Source: Mycobacterium sp. 852002-51971_SCH5477799-a (GTDB lineage Bacteria > Actinomycetota > Actinomycetes > Mycobacteriales > Mycobacteriaceae). Taken from it: 64,000 nt of DNA. The DNA is taken from positions 186,001-250,000 of the forward strand of contig NZ_LZIF01000116.1 of NCBI RefSeq assembly GCF_001667145.1. The letters run 5' to 3'. Positions 23,587-32,419 of the stretch are shown one piece after another. A program made the translations under genes and the position numbers. Position 1 is the first letter of the stretch. Every line of letters starts with the position of its first letter. The notes under the pieces were generated by a model. It searched no databases. It was not told where the DNA came from and saw nothing but the letters and a program-made list of their open reading frames with translations.

Positions 23587-24600
23587 TCAAGCGCTGATGC
23601 GCCGGTATACCTGTAGTCGCCGCAATGCCTGTGCCGACGCCGGCCCCGATGCCGGCTGCAGCGCGTGGTCGAGCCTCGCACGGACGGTGTGGGTGTCGAG
23701 GTGCATCCCGATCGCCACCAGGCAGTTGGCGGTGGCCCTTGGCGGCGCCTTCCGGATGTGGATCGCGCCGCCGACCAAATTGACGACATAGTCGTGCACG
23801 GTCGTGCGGTGCCGCACGGCCACAATGCCTTTCAGCCGGAACACCTGCGGCGGTGGGTCTTCCAGAAGGTCGAACAGGGCATCGGGGTCGACGCAACCGG
23901 AGCTGCTGACTGTGACGGCATCGGCATGGACGTGGTCGTGCTCGTGGTCGTGGTCGGGCGCTAGGTCCAGAAACGAGAGTTGCCCCACCTGTCCGGAGCT
24001 GGCGGACGCGTCGAAGAGCAGCGCTGGGTCTATCCGGCCGGCCGTTGTGCCCACGACATGTATCCGCGGATTACGTTGGGCCGCACGCTGTGTGACACGT
24101 TGGATTACCGCCGAGCGCTCCTGTTCAGGCACCTGGTCCAGCTTGTTGACCACAATCAGCGACGCCGCGCCATAGCGCACCGGCGGCACTGTGCCGCAGT
24201 CGACGGTGTCGAAGTGGTTCACAGCATCGACGACGTCAACAAGCCCACCGGCCCGGACCCCGCGGATCTCACTGAAGCCGATCATCCGCGCGATCGCGAC
24301 CGGGTCGGCCAGGCCGCTGGCCTCGACGACGATGGCATCGAGACGGCGAGCGGGGTCGGCGAGCTTGATGAGTGCTTCATCAAGGCCGCCGTCGTCGGGC
24401 AGGCAACAGATACAGCCGCCGGCGATCGAGGTCGGCTCGTCAACCTGGCCGGCCACCAGGCCGGCGTCGATGTTGATGTCGCCGAAGTCGTTGACTATCA
24501 CACCGATTCGCGTGCCGGGATGGCGTAACAGGTGGTTGAGCAGCGTCGTCTTGCCGGCTCCGAGATGGCCGGTGAGCGCGATAACGGGTATCGCAGCCAA
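23587..24600 (-). CDS. COG0523 (CobW/ZNG-type) GTPase, putative metal chaperone
   Basis: A 337-residue P-loop GTPase. The TTG start is chosen because GGAGGAAAAGCT lies just upstream; no such site serves the ATG at 24630. It has GHLGAGKT (about 11-18), the metal-binding CICC motif near 62-65, NKLD for guanine binding, and a histidine-rich loop DHDHEHDHVHAD near 220. The family inserts zinc, cobalt or other metals into client proteins. The C-terminal CobW_C domain is present. Confidence 0.85.
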   Translation of the reverse strand: MAAIPVIALTGHLGAGKTTLLNHLLRHPGTRIGVIVNDFGDINIDAGLVAGQVDEPTSIAGGCICCLPDDGGLDEALIKLADPARRLDAIVVEASGLADPVAIARMIGFSEIRGVRAGGLVDVVDAVNHFDTVDCGTVPPVRYGAASLIVVNKLDQVPEQERSAVIQRVTQRAAQRNPRIHVVGTTAGRIDPALLFDASASSGQVGQLSFLDLAPDHDHEHDHVHADAVTVSSSGCVDPDALFDLLEDPPPQVFRLKGIVAVRHRTTVHDYVVNLVGGAIHIRKAPPRATANCLVAIGMHLDTHTVRARLDHALQPASGPASAQALRRLQVYRRISA

Positions 24601-24648
24601 AGCTTTTCCTCCCCATCGACATCCGGACATCCGATGCTAGCCGCCGCA

Positions 24649-24675
24649 CCAACGGTTAGGGCCCGAGGCCGTTGG
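24649..24675. promoter_or_regulatory. Inverted repeat in the GTPase/TetR divergent gap
   Basis: CCAACGG (24649-24655) and CCGTTGG (24669-24675) are perfect reverse complements with 13 bp between. Role unknown; it lies about 50 bp upstream of the GTPase start. It does not resemble the AT-rich mycobacterial Zur box. Confidence 0.3.
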
Positions 24676-24720
24676 CGAGAGGTCCGCCTCGCTCACCACG
24701 AGCAGATCTACCGCCATTTT

Positions 24721-24744
24721 ATAGTAGAGCATTTGCTCTGTTAT
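24721..24744. promoter_or_regulatory. Palindrome overlapping the TetR start, candidate operator
   Basis: AGAGCA-TT-TGCTCT at 24726-24739 is a perfect inverted repeat, extended by ATA and TAT on the outer edges. The left part holds TATAGT, a plausible -10 box, and the right edge touches the ATG at 24743. This suits an autorepressing TetR protein. Confidence 0.55.
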
Positions 24745-25414
24745 GATGATTCCCGTGCCACGCCCGCGTATGCATGATCCCGACGCCGTACTCGATGCCG
24801 TCGAGAACCTGGTGGCACGATCGGGCCCGACCGCGGTGACCATCCGAGCGATCAGCGCGGCGGTGGGTGTATCCAACGGCGCTGTGTACCATACGTTTAC
24901 ATCGCGCGGTGGGCTGATGGGCCAGGCTTGGCTGCGGGCGGCCCAGCGATTTTTGGCGGTGCAGACTTCGCTGGTCGACGAGGCGCTCGCCGTCGGCGCC
25001 CCGAACGCCCCCGCCGAGGCCGTGGTGGCCGCCGCCGACGCGGCGGTGCTGTTCACCGAGCAGTATCCCGGGTCATCAGCGCTCGTGCTGCGCGTGCGCC
25101 GCGAGGAAGTGCTCGCCGACGACGTCCCCGCCAAAGTTGCCGATGACCTGCGACGACTCGACAAGCTTCTTGTCGGATTGATGGTGCGGCTTGCCATGGC
25201 GCTCTGGGACCGCAAGGACGCGGCGGCGGTCGACGCGATAACCAGTTGCGTCGTGGACCTGCCCACCGCGCTGCTGCTGCGCCGCGGCCGGCTCGGAAAC
25301 ACCACCGCCCGCGCGCAGCTCCACGCCGCCGTACGCGCCGTGCTGGCGGTGGGGCCCCCGACCTCGGCGACGAATCTTCCTAAATACAAGCGGAACTCAA
25401 GGGGAAACACATGA
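24743..25414 (+). CDS. TetR-family transcriptional regulator
   Basis: A 223-residue protein. The N-terminal helix-turn-helix reads AVTIRAISAAVGVSNGAVYHTFTSRGGLMGQ; the C-terminal ligand domain is helical. There is no ribosome site, so the mRNA may be nearly leaderless. Its stop overlaps the ATG of the enoyl-CoA hydratase gene by four bases, so it probably controls that gene and the esterase, through the palindrome at its own start. Confidence 0.87.
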   Translation: MMIPVPRPRMHDPDAVLDAVENLVARSGPTAVTIRAISAAVGVSNGAVYHTFTSRGGLMGQAWLRAAQRFLAVQTSLVDEALAVGAPNAPAEAVVAAADAAVLFTEQYPGSSALVLRVRREEVLADDVPAKVADDLRRLDKLLVGLMVRLAMALWDRKDAAAVDAITSCVVDLPTALLLRRGRLGNTTARAQLHAAVRAVLAVGPPTSATNLPKYKRNSRGNT

Positions 25415-26082
25415 CAGTCACATTGGACTACGCCGACAAAGTCGCCATCGTGGGCCTAGGTGAGGACGAAAATCGCTTCTCCCCTGGATTTCTGGATGAC
25501 ATCGACGATGCGATTAGCCAAGCTGTCTCGGATGGCGCCCATGGACTGATCACAACGGCCGGCGGAAAGTTCTACTCCAACGGCCTGGATCTGGAATGGC
25601 TGGGCGCCCACACCGATCAGGGGCAGTGGTACATCGGCCGGGTGCACCAACTGCTGGCACGCGTTCTGACCCTGCCCCTACCCACCGCGGCCGCGGTGGT
25701 GGGCCATGCGTTCGGCGCGGGAGCGATGCTGGCCATCGCGCATGACTTTCGCGTGATGCGCGCCGACCGCGGGTACTTTTGTTTTCCCGAGGTAGACATC
25801 CGCATTCCGTTCAACCCCGGCATGGCCGCGCTCATCCAGTCCAAACTCACGCCACGCGCCGCCATCGCCTCGATGACCACCGGGCGACGCTTCAGCGGCC
25901 CCGATGCCGAACAATTCGGCATCGTCGACGCCACCTGCGCCGAGGGCGTGGTCACCGAAACCGCGATCGACATGCTGCGCCCGCTGCACGGCAAGGACCG
26001 CGGCACGCTCGGCGCTATCAAACAGACCATGTTCGAAAGCGCGGTGCGCGCACTAGTCGATCAGCACAGCGGGCCGCAATAA
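25411..26082 (+). CDS. Enoyl-CoA hydratase/isomerase (crotonase) family protein
   Basis: A 223-residue crotonase. It has the oxyanion-hole segments GLITTAGGKFYSNGLDLEWL and AAAVVGHAFGAGAMLAIAHDFRVM, and FPEVDIRIPF. It lacks the second of the usual two catalytic glutamates in an obvious place, as in isomerase-type members. It acts on acyl-CoA in the cytosol. It is cotranslated with the TetR gene and precedes an esterase gene by 73 bp. Confidence 0.85.
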   Translation: MTVTLDYADKVAIVGLGEDENRFSPGFLDDIDDAISQAVSDGAHGLITTAGGKFYSNGLDLEWLGAHTDQGQWYIGRVHQLLARVLTLPLPTAAAVVGHAFGAGAMLAIAHDFRVMRADRGYFCFPEVDIRIPFNPGMAALIQSKLTPRAAIASMTTGRRFSGPDAEQFGIVDATCAEGVVTETAIDMLRPLHGKDRGTLGAIKQTMFESAVRALVDQHSGPQ

Positions 26083-26155
26083 CTGCTCATGGACATCGAG
26101 TCGGTTCCTGTATGGTCAGCGGTGGTTGCCGGCGCAAGGGAACAGAGGGCATTGG

Positions 26156-27082
26156 ATGGCAAACAGGCTCCCCGACAACGCCTTCACTTCTCCCCAAACA
26201 TTGGATCCCGGCCTTCGCAAGACTGCGCGATTCGTGCCTCGCGGATACGCCTTGCACCGCGGTCTGAAGTTCCAGCGCGCCGTCATGAACCTGATGGGCA
26301 ATGCGGGGCGTATCCGCACCGTGCCAGTCGCCGCCGTCAACGAGCACGTCAGTGTCCGGCTGCATCGACCGGCCGGTCTTCCCGACCGCGCACCCGCACT
26401 GCTGTGGATCCACGGCGGCGGAACCATCATGGGGCACGCGGCCCAGGACGATAAGTATTTGCGCAAGTTGTCCGATCGCACCGGGTTCGCGATTGCCGCG
26501 GTAGAGCACCGGTTGGCTCCCGAACATCCCTACCCGACCCCGGTCGAAGATTGTTACGCGGCCCTGCTGTGGCTGGCCCGCCAGCCATGGGTTGACCCGG
26601 ATCGAGTCGCCATTGGCGGGGCCAGTGCCGGAGGGCATTTCGCGGCCGCGGTCGCACAGCGAGCGCATGACCGCAGCGACATCCACATCACGTTCCAAAT
26701 GCTGGTCTATCCGATGCTCGACGATCGCACCGGCGCCAAGCGCGGCGGGCCCAGGCGCATCATGTGGTCCGAATCCGACAATCAACTCGCCTGGCAGTGG
26801 TATCTCAACGGGGCCGATCCCGAAGAAGCCGCACCGGCTCGCCGAACGGATTTGTCGGGCTTGCCGCCCGCCTGGATCGGGGTCGGAACACTTGATCTCT
26901 TTTGTCAGGAGAGCCGAGAGTACGCGCGGCGCCTGCGCGAGGCGGGCGTGCCGGTGCACGAGGAAATTGTTCCGGGCGCGTTCCATGCGTTCGACCAGAT
27001 CGCCGACAAGGCGCCGATATCGAGCAAGTTCTTCGAAAGCCAATGCGACTATTTGCGGCGTGCGCTGGCGGCCAGCGGATGA
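26156..27082 (+). CDS. Alpha/beta hydrolase, hormone-sensitive-lipase family
   Basis: A 308-residue esterase. The oxyanion motif is HGGG (in LLWIHGGGTIMG), the nucleophile is in GGASAGG, the acid in VGTLDLF and the histidine in GAFHAFDQ. This is the HSL/LipN-like group, active on short-chain esters. The ATG at 26156 is preferred to 26126 as GAGGG lies upstream. It probably belongs to the TetR-crotonase operon. Confidence 0.85.
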   Translation: MANRLPDNAFTSPQTLDPGLRKTARFVPRGYALHRGLKFQRAVMNLMGNAGRIRTVPVAAVNEHVSVRLHRPAGLPDRAPALLWIHGGGTIMGHAAQDDKYLRKLSDRTGFAIAAVEHRLAPEHPYPTPVEDCYAALLWLARQPWVDPDRVAIGGASAGGHFAAAVAQRAHDRSDIHITFQMLVYPMLDDRTGAKRGGPRRIMWSESDNQLAWQWYLNGADPEEAAPARRTDLSGLPPAWIGVGTLDLFCQESREYARRLREAGVPVHEEIVPGAFHAFDQIADKAPISSKFFESQCDYLRRALAASG

Positions 27083-27260
27083 CCGCCACCCTGCTGCGCA
27101 TCATTCGGCGCGGGTGATCGAATCACGTTGTGCGCGAGAGCCTTACCTCCGACTAGGTCGCAACCTGCACGGCGGCAGACTCACCCAAAGCCCGAACAGA
27201 TGCGTTCGCTCAGGCGCACAACGCACACCGCGCTCGTCCTCGAACCCGGCACCTTTTGAC

Positions 27261-27282
27261 TGCAAAGTGTGCACAACGTGCA
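27261..27282. promoter_or_regulatory. TGCA x3 array in front of the second TetR gene
   Basis: TGCA occurs at 27261, 27270 and 27279, an exact 9-bp period, ending 5 bp before the ATG at 27288. The minus strand reads TTGCA-N5-TGCAC. The same geometry appears at 27926-27947 upstream of mmpS. Likely operator of this TetR protein. Confidence 0.6.
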
Positions 27283-27287
27283 ACTAT

Positions 27288-27902
27288 ATGAGTATGGCCA
27301 ATCCCGTAGGGCTACGAGAGCGCCGTCGGCGCCAGACGAGCGCCGACATCCGCGACGCCGCGGTGCGCCTCACGCTGATACGCGGATTCGACAAGGTCAC
27401 GGTCGACGAGATTTGCGCCGAAGCCGGAATCGCTACGCGCACGTTCTTCAACTACTTCCCCAACAAAGAGTCCGCCCTCGCCTACGGCCCGTCGGACATA
27501 CCCCCCGAGCTGGTGGCTGATTTCGTCGCCGCAGGGCCCGCCCCCTACTCGGTAGTGCTTGCGGAGCTGATTACCCTGGCCGCCCATCACCTTCGCGACG
27601 TGCCGCCGCGACGCGAACACGCGGCCCACATGCTGGAACTCGCCAAGACTTCTCCCGCCGTGTTGGCGGCGTTCCTCGCCGACCTCGAGCGATTTCAAAA
27701 GCAGTTGACTGACATCATCGTGCGTCGCCAGGCGATGAAGCCGGACGACGAGATGGCGGCGCTGATCTCTGCGCTGGCCCTGACGGCGGTACGGTCCGGC
27801 ATTGAGAAGTGGGCCAGCGGCGAGGCAGATGGAACGGCCGACACGCCGATGCCCTATGTTGAGCGGGCCGCCGTGCTGGTGAACAGCATCTTCACAAAGT
27901 GA
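27288..27902 (+). CDS. TetR-family regulator, probable controller of the mmpS-mmpL operon
   Basis: A 204-residue protein with the helix-turn-helix KVTVDEICAEAGIATRTFFNYFPNKESAL; the rest is helical. The ATG at 27288 lies right after an AT-rich stretch without a ribosome site. The open frame reaches far upstream but that part overlaps the esterase in another frame. It is upstream of and codirectional with mmpS-mmpL; both upstream regions carry the TGCA array. TetR control of MmpL exporters is well known in mycobacteria. Confidence 0.87.
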   Translation: MSMANPVGLRERRRRQTSADIRDAAVRLTLIRGFDKVTVDEICAEAGIATRTFFNYFPNKESALAYGPSDIPPELVADFVAAGPAPYSVVLAELITLAAHHLRDVPPRREHAAHMLELAKTSPAVLAAFLADLERFQKQLTDIIVRRQAMKPDDEMAALISALALTAVRSGIEKWASGEADGTADTPMPYVERAAVLVNSIFTK

Positions 27903-28204
27903 CCTGAAACACCAGCAGCAAATGTTGCATACACTGCAAGATATGCACATCATGTACTATGCGCTGGTGGCGGTACCCGGGGAGTCTTCAGCAACAAGGC
28001 GAGTCGGGTGTCGATGCCGGGGACGTCAGTCGGTGTGGGTGGGCAGCATTCACCGCGCTTGACGGCCCAGCGCGCGCGAACCGTAGCAATCGACGTAATC
28101 CGTTGTTGAGCAACGCGACTTGTGGGCATTCACCCGTCCACGACCTCCGGTCGCGCAAACGCTGATCCGCGTCACGACCGCGTGATGGGGAAGGGACCAC
28201 CTAG
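27903..28204 (+). promoter_or_regulatory. mmpS-mmpL upstream region
   Basis: This 302-bp gap has no supported gene. It carries the second TGCA array at its left end and GGGAAGGGA just before the mmpS GTG. The long distance from the array to mmpS implies a substantial 5' leader or a second promoter further right. Confidence 0.45.
27926..27947. promoter_or_regulatory. TGCA x3 array in the mmpS upstream region
   Basis: TGCA at 27926, 27935 and 27944, the same 9-bp spacing as at 27261-27282. Within it TTGCA-N5-TGCAA (27925-27939) is a perfect inverted repeat. Confidence 0.6.
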
Positions 28205-28639
28205 GTGCAGATATCGAGACTTGTGCGCAACGCCTGGTTGCCGCTGTTGATCGTGGCGGTCGTGGTGGTCGGCGGCTTTGCGGTTGTCAGGGTCAAATCG
28301 TTTTTCGGCGCCCACGACACCGGCATCATGAGCAGCCCGCGACTCGACGATTCGAAGCCGTTCAAGCCCAAGGTCGTCAAGTACGAGGTCTTTGGCTCGG
28401 CCAGCCAGGCTAACGTGAATTACCTGGACTTGTCCGCCGACCCGAGGCGCATCGACGGAGCGCCGTTGCCGTGGACGTTGGTCCTCAGCACCACCGCCCC
28501 GTCGGTCTTCCCGAATCTCTCGGCACAGAGCGACGGCAATTCCCTGGGCTGCCGGATCACCATCGATGACGAAGTCAAGGCCGAGAACATGACCCAAGGC
28601 GTGCACGCCCTGACCTTCTGCTTGGTGAAATCCGCATGA
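28205..28639 (+). CDS. MmpS-family membrane accessory protein
   Basis: A 144-residue protein from a GTG start. One N-terminal membrane helix (LPLLIVAVVVVGGFAVV) is followed by the outside MmpS domain with KYEVFGSASQANVNYLD, PLPWTLVLST and GCRITIDDEV. MmpS proteins assist their MmpL partner in exporting lipids, siderophores or drugs. Its stop overlaps the mmpL ATG by four bases. Confidence 0.9.
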   Translation: MQISRLVRNAWLPLLIVAVVVVGGFAVVRVKSFFGAHDTGIMSSPRLDDSKPFKPKVVKYEVFGSASQANVNYLDLSADPRRIDGAPLPWTLVLSTTAPSVFPNLSAQSDGNSLGCRITIDDEVKAENMTQGVHALTFCLVKSA

Positions 28640-31536
28640 GCACAACAATCGACGACACCCGCACCGACGCCATCCCCGTCGTGAAAGAACCCGTGCACGA
28701 CAAGATCCCCCGGATTATCCGCACGTTGGCCGTGCCGATCATCTTGGGCTGGATCGCGCTTATCGCGGTGCTCAATGTCGTCGTCCCCCAGCTGGACGAG
28801 GTCGGCAAGATGCGTTCGGTGTCGATGGCGCCCGACGACGCGCAATCGGTGGTCGCGACCAAGCGCATGGGCGCGATCTTCAACGAGTACAAGTCCAACA
28901 GCTCGGTGATGATCGTCCTCGAGGGTCAGAATCCCCTCGGTGCCGACGCGCATGCCTACTACGACCAGATGGTCAAGAAGCTCGACGCCGACACCAAACA
29001 CGTTGAGCACGTTCAGGATATGTGGAGCGATCCACTGACCGGGGCTGGCGCGCAGAGCAACGACGGCAAGGCCGCCTACGTCCAGGTCTACCTCGCCGGT
29101 AATCAGGGCGAGGCGCTGGCCAACGAGTCGGTGGAATCAGTCCAGAACATTGTGAAGAGCGTGCAGCCGCCCAAGGGGGTCAAGGCTTACGTCACCGGCC
29201 CCGCGGCGTTGTCCGCGGACCAACACGAGGCTGGCGACCGCAGCCTGCAGCTCATCACATTAGCCACCTTCACCGTGATCATCGGCATGCTGTTGTTGGT
29301 GTATCGGTCGGTCATCACCGTGCTGCTGACGCTGGTGATGGTGGTGCTCGAGCTATCGGCCGCCCGCGGCATGGTGGCTTTCCTCGGCTACTTCAAGCTC
29401 ATTGGGCTTTCGACGTTCGCGACGAACCTGTTGGTCACGTTGGGAATCGCGGCCGCTACCGACTACGCGATCTTCTTGATCGGCCGGTATCAGGAAGCCC
29501 GCGCTATCGGCGAGACCCGCGAAGAGGCGTATTACACCATGTACAAGGGCACCGCCCACGTGGTGCTCGGGTCTGGCTTGACCATCGCCGGCGCGACATT
29601 CTGCCTGCACTTCACCAACCTGCCGTATTTCCAGACGCTGGGTATTCCGCTGGCCATCGGCATGGTGGTCGTGGTGGCAGCGGCATTGACACTCGGTGCG
29701 GCCGTCATCGCGGTGGCCACGCGTTTCGGCAAGACCCTCGAACCCAAACGCACACAACGGATTCGCGGGTGGCGCAAGGTCGGCGCCCTGGTCGTCCGCT
29801 GGCCCGGTCCGATCCTGGTGTTGACGATCGGGGTCGCGCTGGTGGGCTTGCTGACCCTGCCCGGCTACCGCACCAACTACAACGACCGCAATTACCTGCC
29901 CGCCGATCTGCCCGCGAACGAGGGTTACGCGGCCGCCGACCGGCACTTCTCGCAAGCGCGAATGAATCCGGAAGTGTTGATGATCGAAAGCGATCACGAT
30001 CTGCGGAACTCGGCGGACTTCTTGGTGATCGACAAAATCGCCAAGACCGTCTTCCGGGTGCCGGGAATCAGTCGCGTGCAAGCCATTACCCGCCCGCAGG
30101 GCACGCCTATCGAGCACACCTCGATTCCATTCCAGATCAGCATGCAGGGCGTCACCCAGCAGATGAACCAGAAGTACCAAGAAGATCAGATGGCCGACAT
30201 GCTGCACCAGGCCGACATGATGCAGACGACTATCGACAGCATGCAGAAGATGCAGAGCATCACGGCGCGAATGACCAATGACATGCATCAGATGGTCAAG
30301 AAGATGCACGACATGACCATCGACATCAACGAATTGCGCGATCACATGGCGGATTTCGAGGATTTCTTCCGCCCGATCCGCAGCTACCTCTACTGGGAAA
30401 AGCACTGCTACGACATTCCGGTGTGCTGGTCGCTTCGCTCGGTCTTCGACGGCCTGGACGGTATCGACACGATGACCGACGACATCGAGAGCCTGCTGCC
30501 GATCATGGATCACCTCGACACGCTGATGCCCCAGATGGTGGCGCTGATGCCTTCCATGATCGAAAACATGAAGGCGATGAAGACAACGATGCTGACCATG
30601 TATTCGACCCAGAAGGGTCTGCAGGATCAGCAGAACGAGGCGCAGAAGAACTCCAACGCCATGGGTAAGGCGTTCGACGCGTCCAAGAACGACGACTCGT
30701 TCTACCTGCCACCGGAAACGTTCAACAACGCCGAATTCAAGAAAGGCATGAAGAACTTCATCTCCCCCGACGGGCATGCCGTGCGCTTCATCATCAGCCA
30801 TGACGGCGATCCGATGTCGCAGGAAGGCATTTCGCATATTCCGTTGATCAAGAAGGCCGCCTACGAAGCGTTGAAGGGCACGCCGCTGGAGGGCTCGAAG
30901 ATCTATCTCGCGGGTACCGCGTCGATCTACAAAGACCTCAGCGACGGCAACACCTACGACCTGTTGATCGCCGGGATCGCTTCACTGTGCCTGATTTTCA
31001 TCATCATGCTGATCATCACGCGAGGTGTGGTGGCGTCGGCGGTGATCGTGGGAACCGTCTTGCTCTCGCTGGGCGCGTCATTCGGGCTTTCGGTGCTGAT
31101 TTGGCAGCACCTGATCGGCGTCGAGCTGCACTGGATGGTGCTCGCGATGTCGGTCATCATCCTGCTGGCGGTCGGCGCCGACTACAACCTGCTGCTGGTG
31201 GCGCGGTTCAAGGAAGAGATCCACGCCGGGCTGAACACCGGCATCATCCGGTCGATGGGCGGCACCGGTTCGGTGGTGACGTCCGCGGGTCTGGTGTTCG
31301 CCTTCACGATGATGACGATGGCGGTCAGCGAGCTGACGGTCATCGGTCAGGTGGGCACCACGATCGGACTTGGTTTGCTATTCGACACCCTGATCGTGCG
31401 GTCGCTGATGACCCCCGCGATTGCCGCGCTGCTGGGCAAGTGGTTCTGGTGGCCGCAACGGGTGCGTCAGCGCCCGGTTCCGTCGCCCTGGCCCAAGCCG
31501 GCCAAAGAAGCCGAACCGGTTACCGCCGCTAAGTGA
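28636..31536 (+). CDS. MmpL-family RND transporter (MmpL4/MmpL5-like)
   Basis: A 966-residue RND permease with a first membrane helix near 30-50, two five-helix clusters, and proton-relay Asp-Tyr pairs in AATDYAIFLIGRY and GADYNLLLVARF. The second outer loop holds a long methionine-rich coiled coil (about 500-660) with paired cysteines in HCYDIPVCW, as in the MmpL4/MmpL5 group that exports siderophores and drugs. It overlaps mmpS by ATGA and overlaps the convergent fabG3 3' end by 8 bp. Confidence 0.92.
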   Translation: MSTTIDDTRTDAIPVVKEPVHDKIPRIIRTLAVPIILGWIALIAVLNVVVPQLDEVGKMRSVSMAPDDAQSVVATKRMGAIFNEYKSNSSVMIVLEGQNPLGADAHAYYDQMVKKLDADTKHVEHVQDMWSDPLTGAGAQSNDGKAAYVQVYLAGNQGEALANESVESVQNIVKSVQPPKGVKAYVTGPAALSADQHEAGDRSLQLITLATFTVIIGMLLLVYRSVITVLLTLVMVVLELSAARGMVAFLGYFKLIGLSTFATNLLVTLGIAAATDYAIFLIGRYQEARAIGETREEAYYTMYKGTAHVVLGSGLTIAGATFCLHFTNLPYFQTLGIPLAIGMVVVVAAALTLGAAVIAVATRFGKTLEPKRTQRIRGWRKVGALVVRWPGPILVLTIGVALVGLLTLPGYRTNYNDRNYLPADLPANEGYAAADRHFSQARMNPEVLMIESDHDLRNSADFLVIDKIAKTVFRVPGISRVQAITRPQGTPIEHTSIPFQISMQGVTQQMNQKYQEDQMADMLHQADMMQTTIDSMQKMQSITARMTNDMHQMVKKMHDMTIDINELRDHMADFEDFFRPIRSYLYWEKHCYDIPVCWSLRSVFDGLDGIDTMTDDIESLLPIMDHLDTLMPQMVALMPSMIENMKAMKTTMLTMYSTQKGLQDQQNEAQKNSNAMGKAFDASKNDDSFYLPPETFNNAEFKKGMKNFISPDGHAVRFIISHDGDPMSQEGISHIPLIKKAAYEALKGTPLEGSKIYLAGTASIYKDLSDGNTYDLLIAGIASLCLIFIIMLIITRGVVASAVIVGTVLLSLGASFGLSVLIWQHLIGVELHWMVLAMSVIILLAVGADYNLLLVARFKEEIHAGLNTGIIRSMGGTGSVVTSAGLVFAFTMMTMAVSELTVIGQVGTTIGLGLLFDTLIVRSLMTPAIAALLGKWFWWPQRVRQRPVPSPWPKPAKEAEPVTAAK

Positions 31537-32311
31537 CCCAGTCCGGTTGCGCGTCGGTCTCGACGTTGGAGAAGTCCTTGTGGCCCAGGCCGGCGGTGGT
31601 GCCGCCGTCGACCACAAACTCCGAGCCGGTGGAGTAGCTGGACTCGTCGCTGGCCAGGTAGACCACAAGGTTGGAGACCTCGACGGGCTGGGCGGCCCGG
31701 CCCAGCGCGGTCTGGAAGATGTCGTCGGGAACCCAGTCGGTCATCGGGGTCTTGATGAGCCCGGGATGGATTGAGTTGACCCGGATTCCGCTCGGGCCAA
31801 GTTCGAGAGCCGCCGACTTGGTCAGTCCCCGCACGGCGAATTTGGTCGCGGTGTAGCCGTGGCAGGCGATGGTTCCTGCCATGCCTTCGATCGAGGAAAT
31901 GTTGATGATCGATCCGCAGCCCGCTTCCTTCATGGGTTTGACCACGGCACGAATACCGAGAAATACGCCAGTCAAATTGATGTCGAGAATTCGCTGCCAC
32001 TCCGAGAGCGCGTAATCCTCCAACGTGCCGATGTTGATGATGCCCGCGTTGTTGACCAGCACGTCGATGCGGCCGAACTCACTCAGCGCGGTCGCCACCG
32101 CCGCATCCCAATCCTCGGGCTTGGTTACATCGAGGTGCAGATAGCGGACGGCGTTGCCGACCTCCGCCGCCACCGCCTTGCCCTCGTCATCGAGGATGTC
32201 ACCGAACACCACCTTGGCGCCCTCGGCGACCAGCGACCGCACATGCGATGCACCCATCCCCCGGGCACCGCCACTGATCAGGGCGACCTTACCCGCCAAC
32301 CGTTCTGCCAC
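31529..32311 (-). CDS. fabG3: FabG3-like hydroxysteroid dehydrogenase (SDR)
   Basis: A 260-residue SDR with very close resemblance to M. tuberculosis FabG3 (Rv2002) as recalled. It has SGGARGMG near 13-20, NNAG, the Ser in NISSIEG, GYTATK and a C-terminal DGG. Rv2002 is an NADH-dependent 20-beta/3-alpha hydroxysteroid dehydrogenase. The GTG start has AGGAG 9 nt upstream. Confidence 0.88.
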   Translation of the reverse strand: MAERLAGKVALISGGARGMGASHVRSLVAEGAKVVFGDILDDEGKAVAAEVGNAVRYLHLDVTKPEDWDAAVATALSEFGRIDVLVNNAGIINIGTLEDYALSEWQRILDINLTGVFLGIRAVVKPMKEAGCGSIINISSIEGMAGTIACHGYTATKFAVRGLTKSAALELGPSGIRVNSIHPGLIKTPMTDWVPDDIFQTALGRAAQPVEVSNLVVYLASDESSYSTGSEFVVDGGTTAGLGHKDFSNVETDAQPDWVT

Positions 32312-32345
32312 TGCGTTTCTCCTGTCGTGAGGGCTCGTCTATGCA

Positions 32346-32371
32346 CCATACGTACGGGTGGCTATGTATGG
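32346..32371. promoter_or_regulatory. Inverted repeat upstream of fabG3
   Basis: CCATAC (32346-32351) and GTATGG (32366-32371) are perfect reverse complements 14 bp apart, about 35 bp upstream of the GTG. Candidate regulator site in the promoter area. Confidence 0.35.
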
Positions 32372-32419
32372 CCATAGCCGAAAGGTGCGACATCCAAATA
32401 CCGGGCCACCCGATCAGGA

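Noticed and set aside
26592..27287. Upstream extension of the TetR frame over the esterase gene
   Set aside because: It overlaps the catalytic part of the esterase in another frame and has shadow-like composition; the TetR domain starts at 27288.
29353..30837. 494-codon frame antisense to mmpL
   Set aside because: His/Arg/Val-rich antisense of conserved MmpL codons with no start signal or family likeness.
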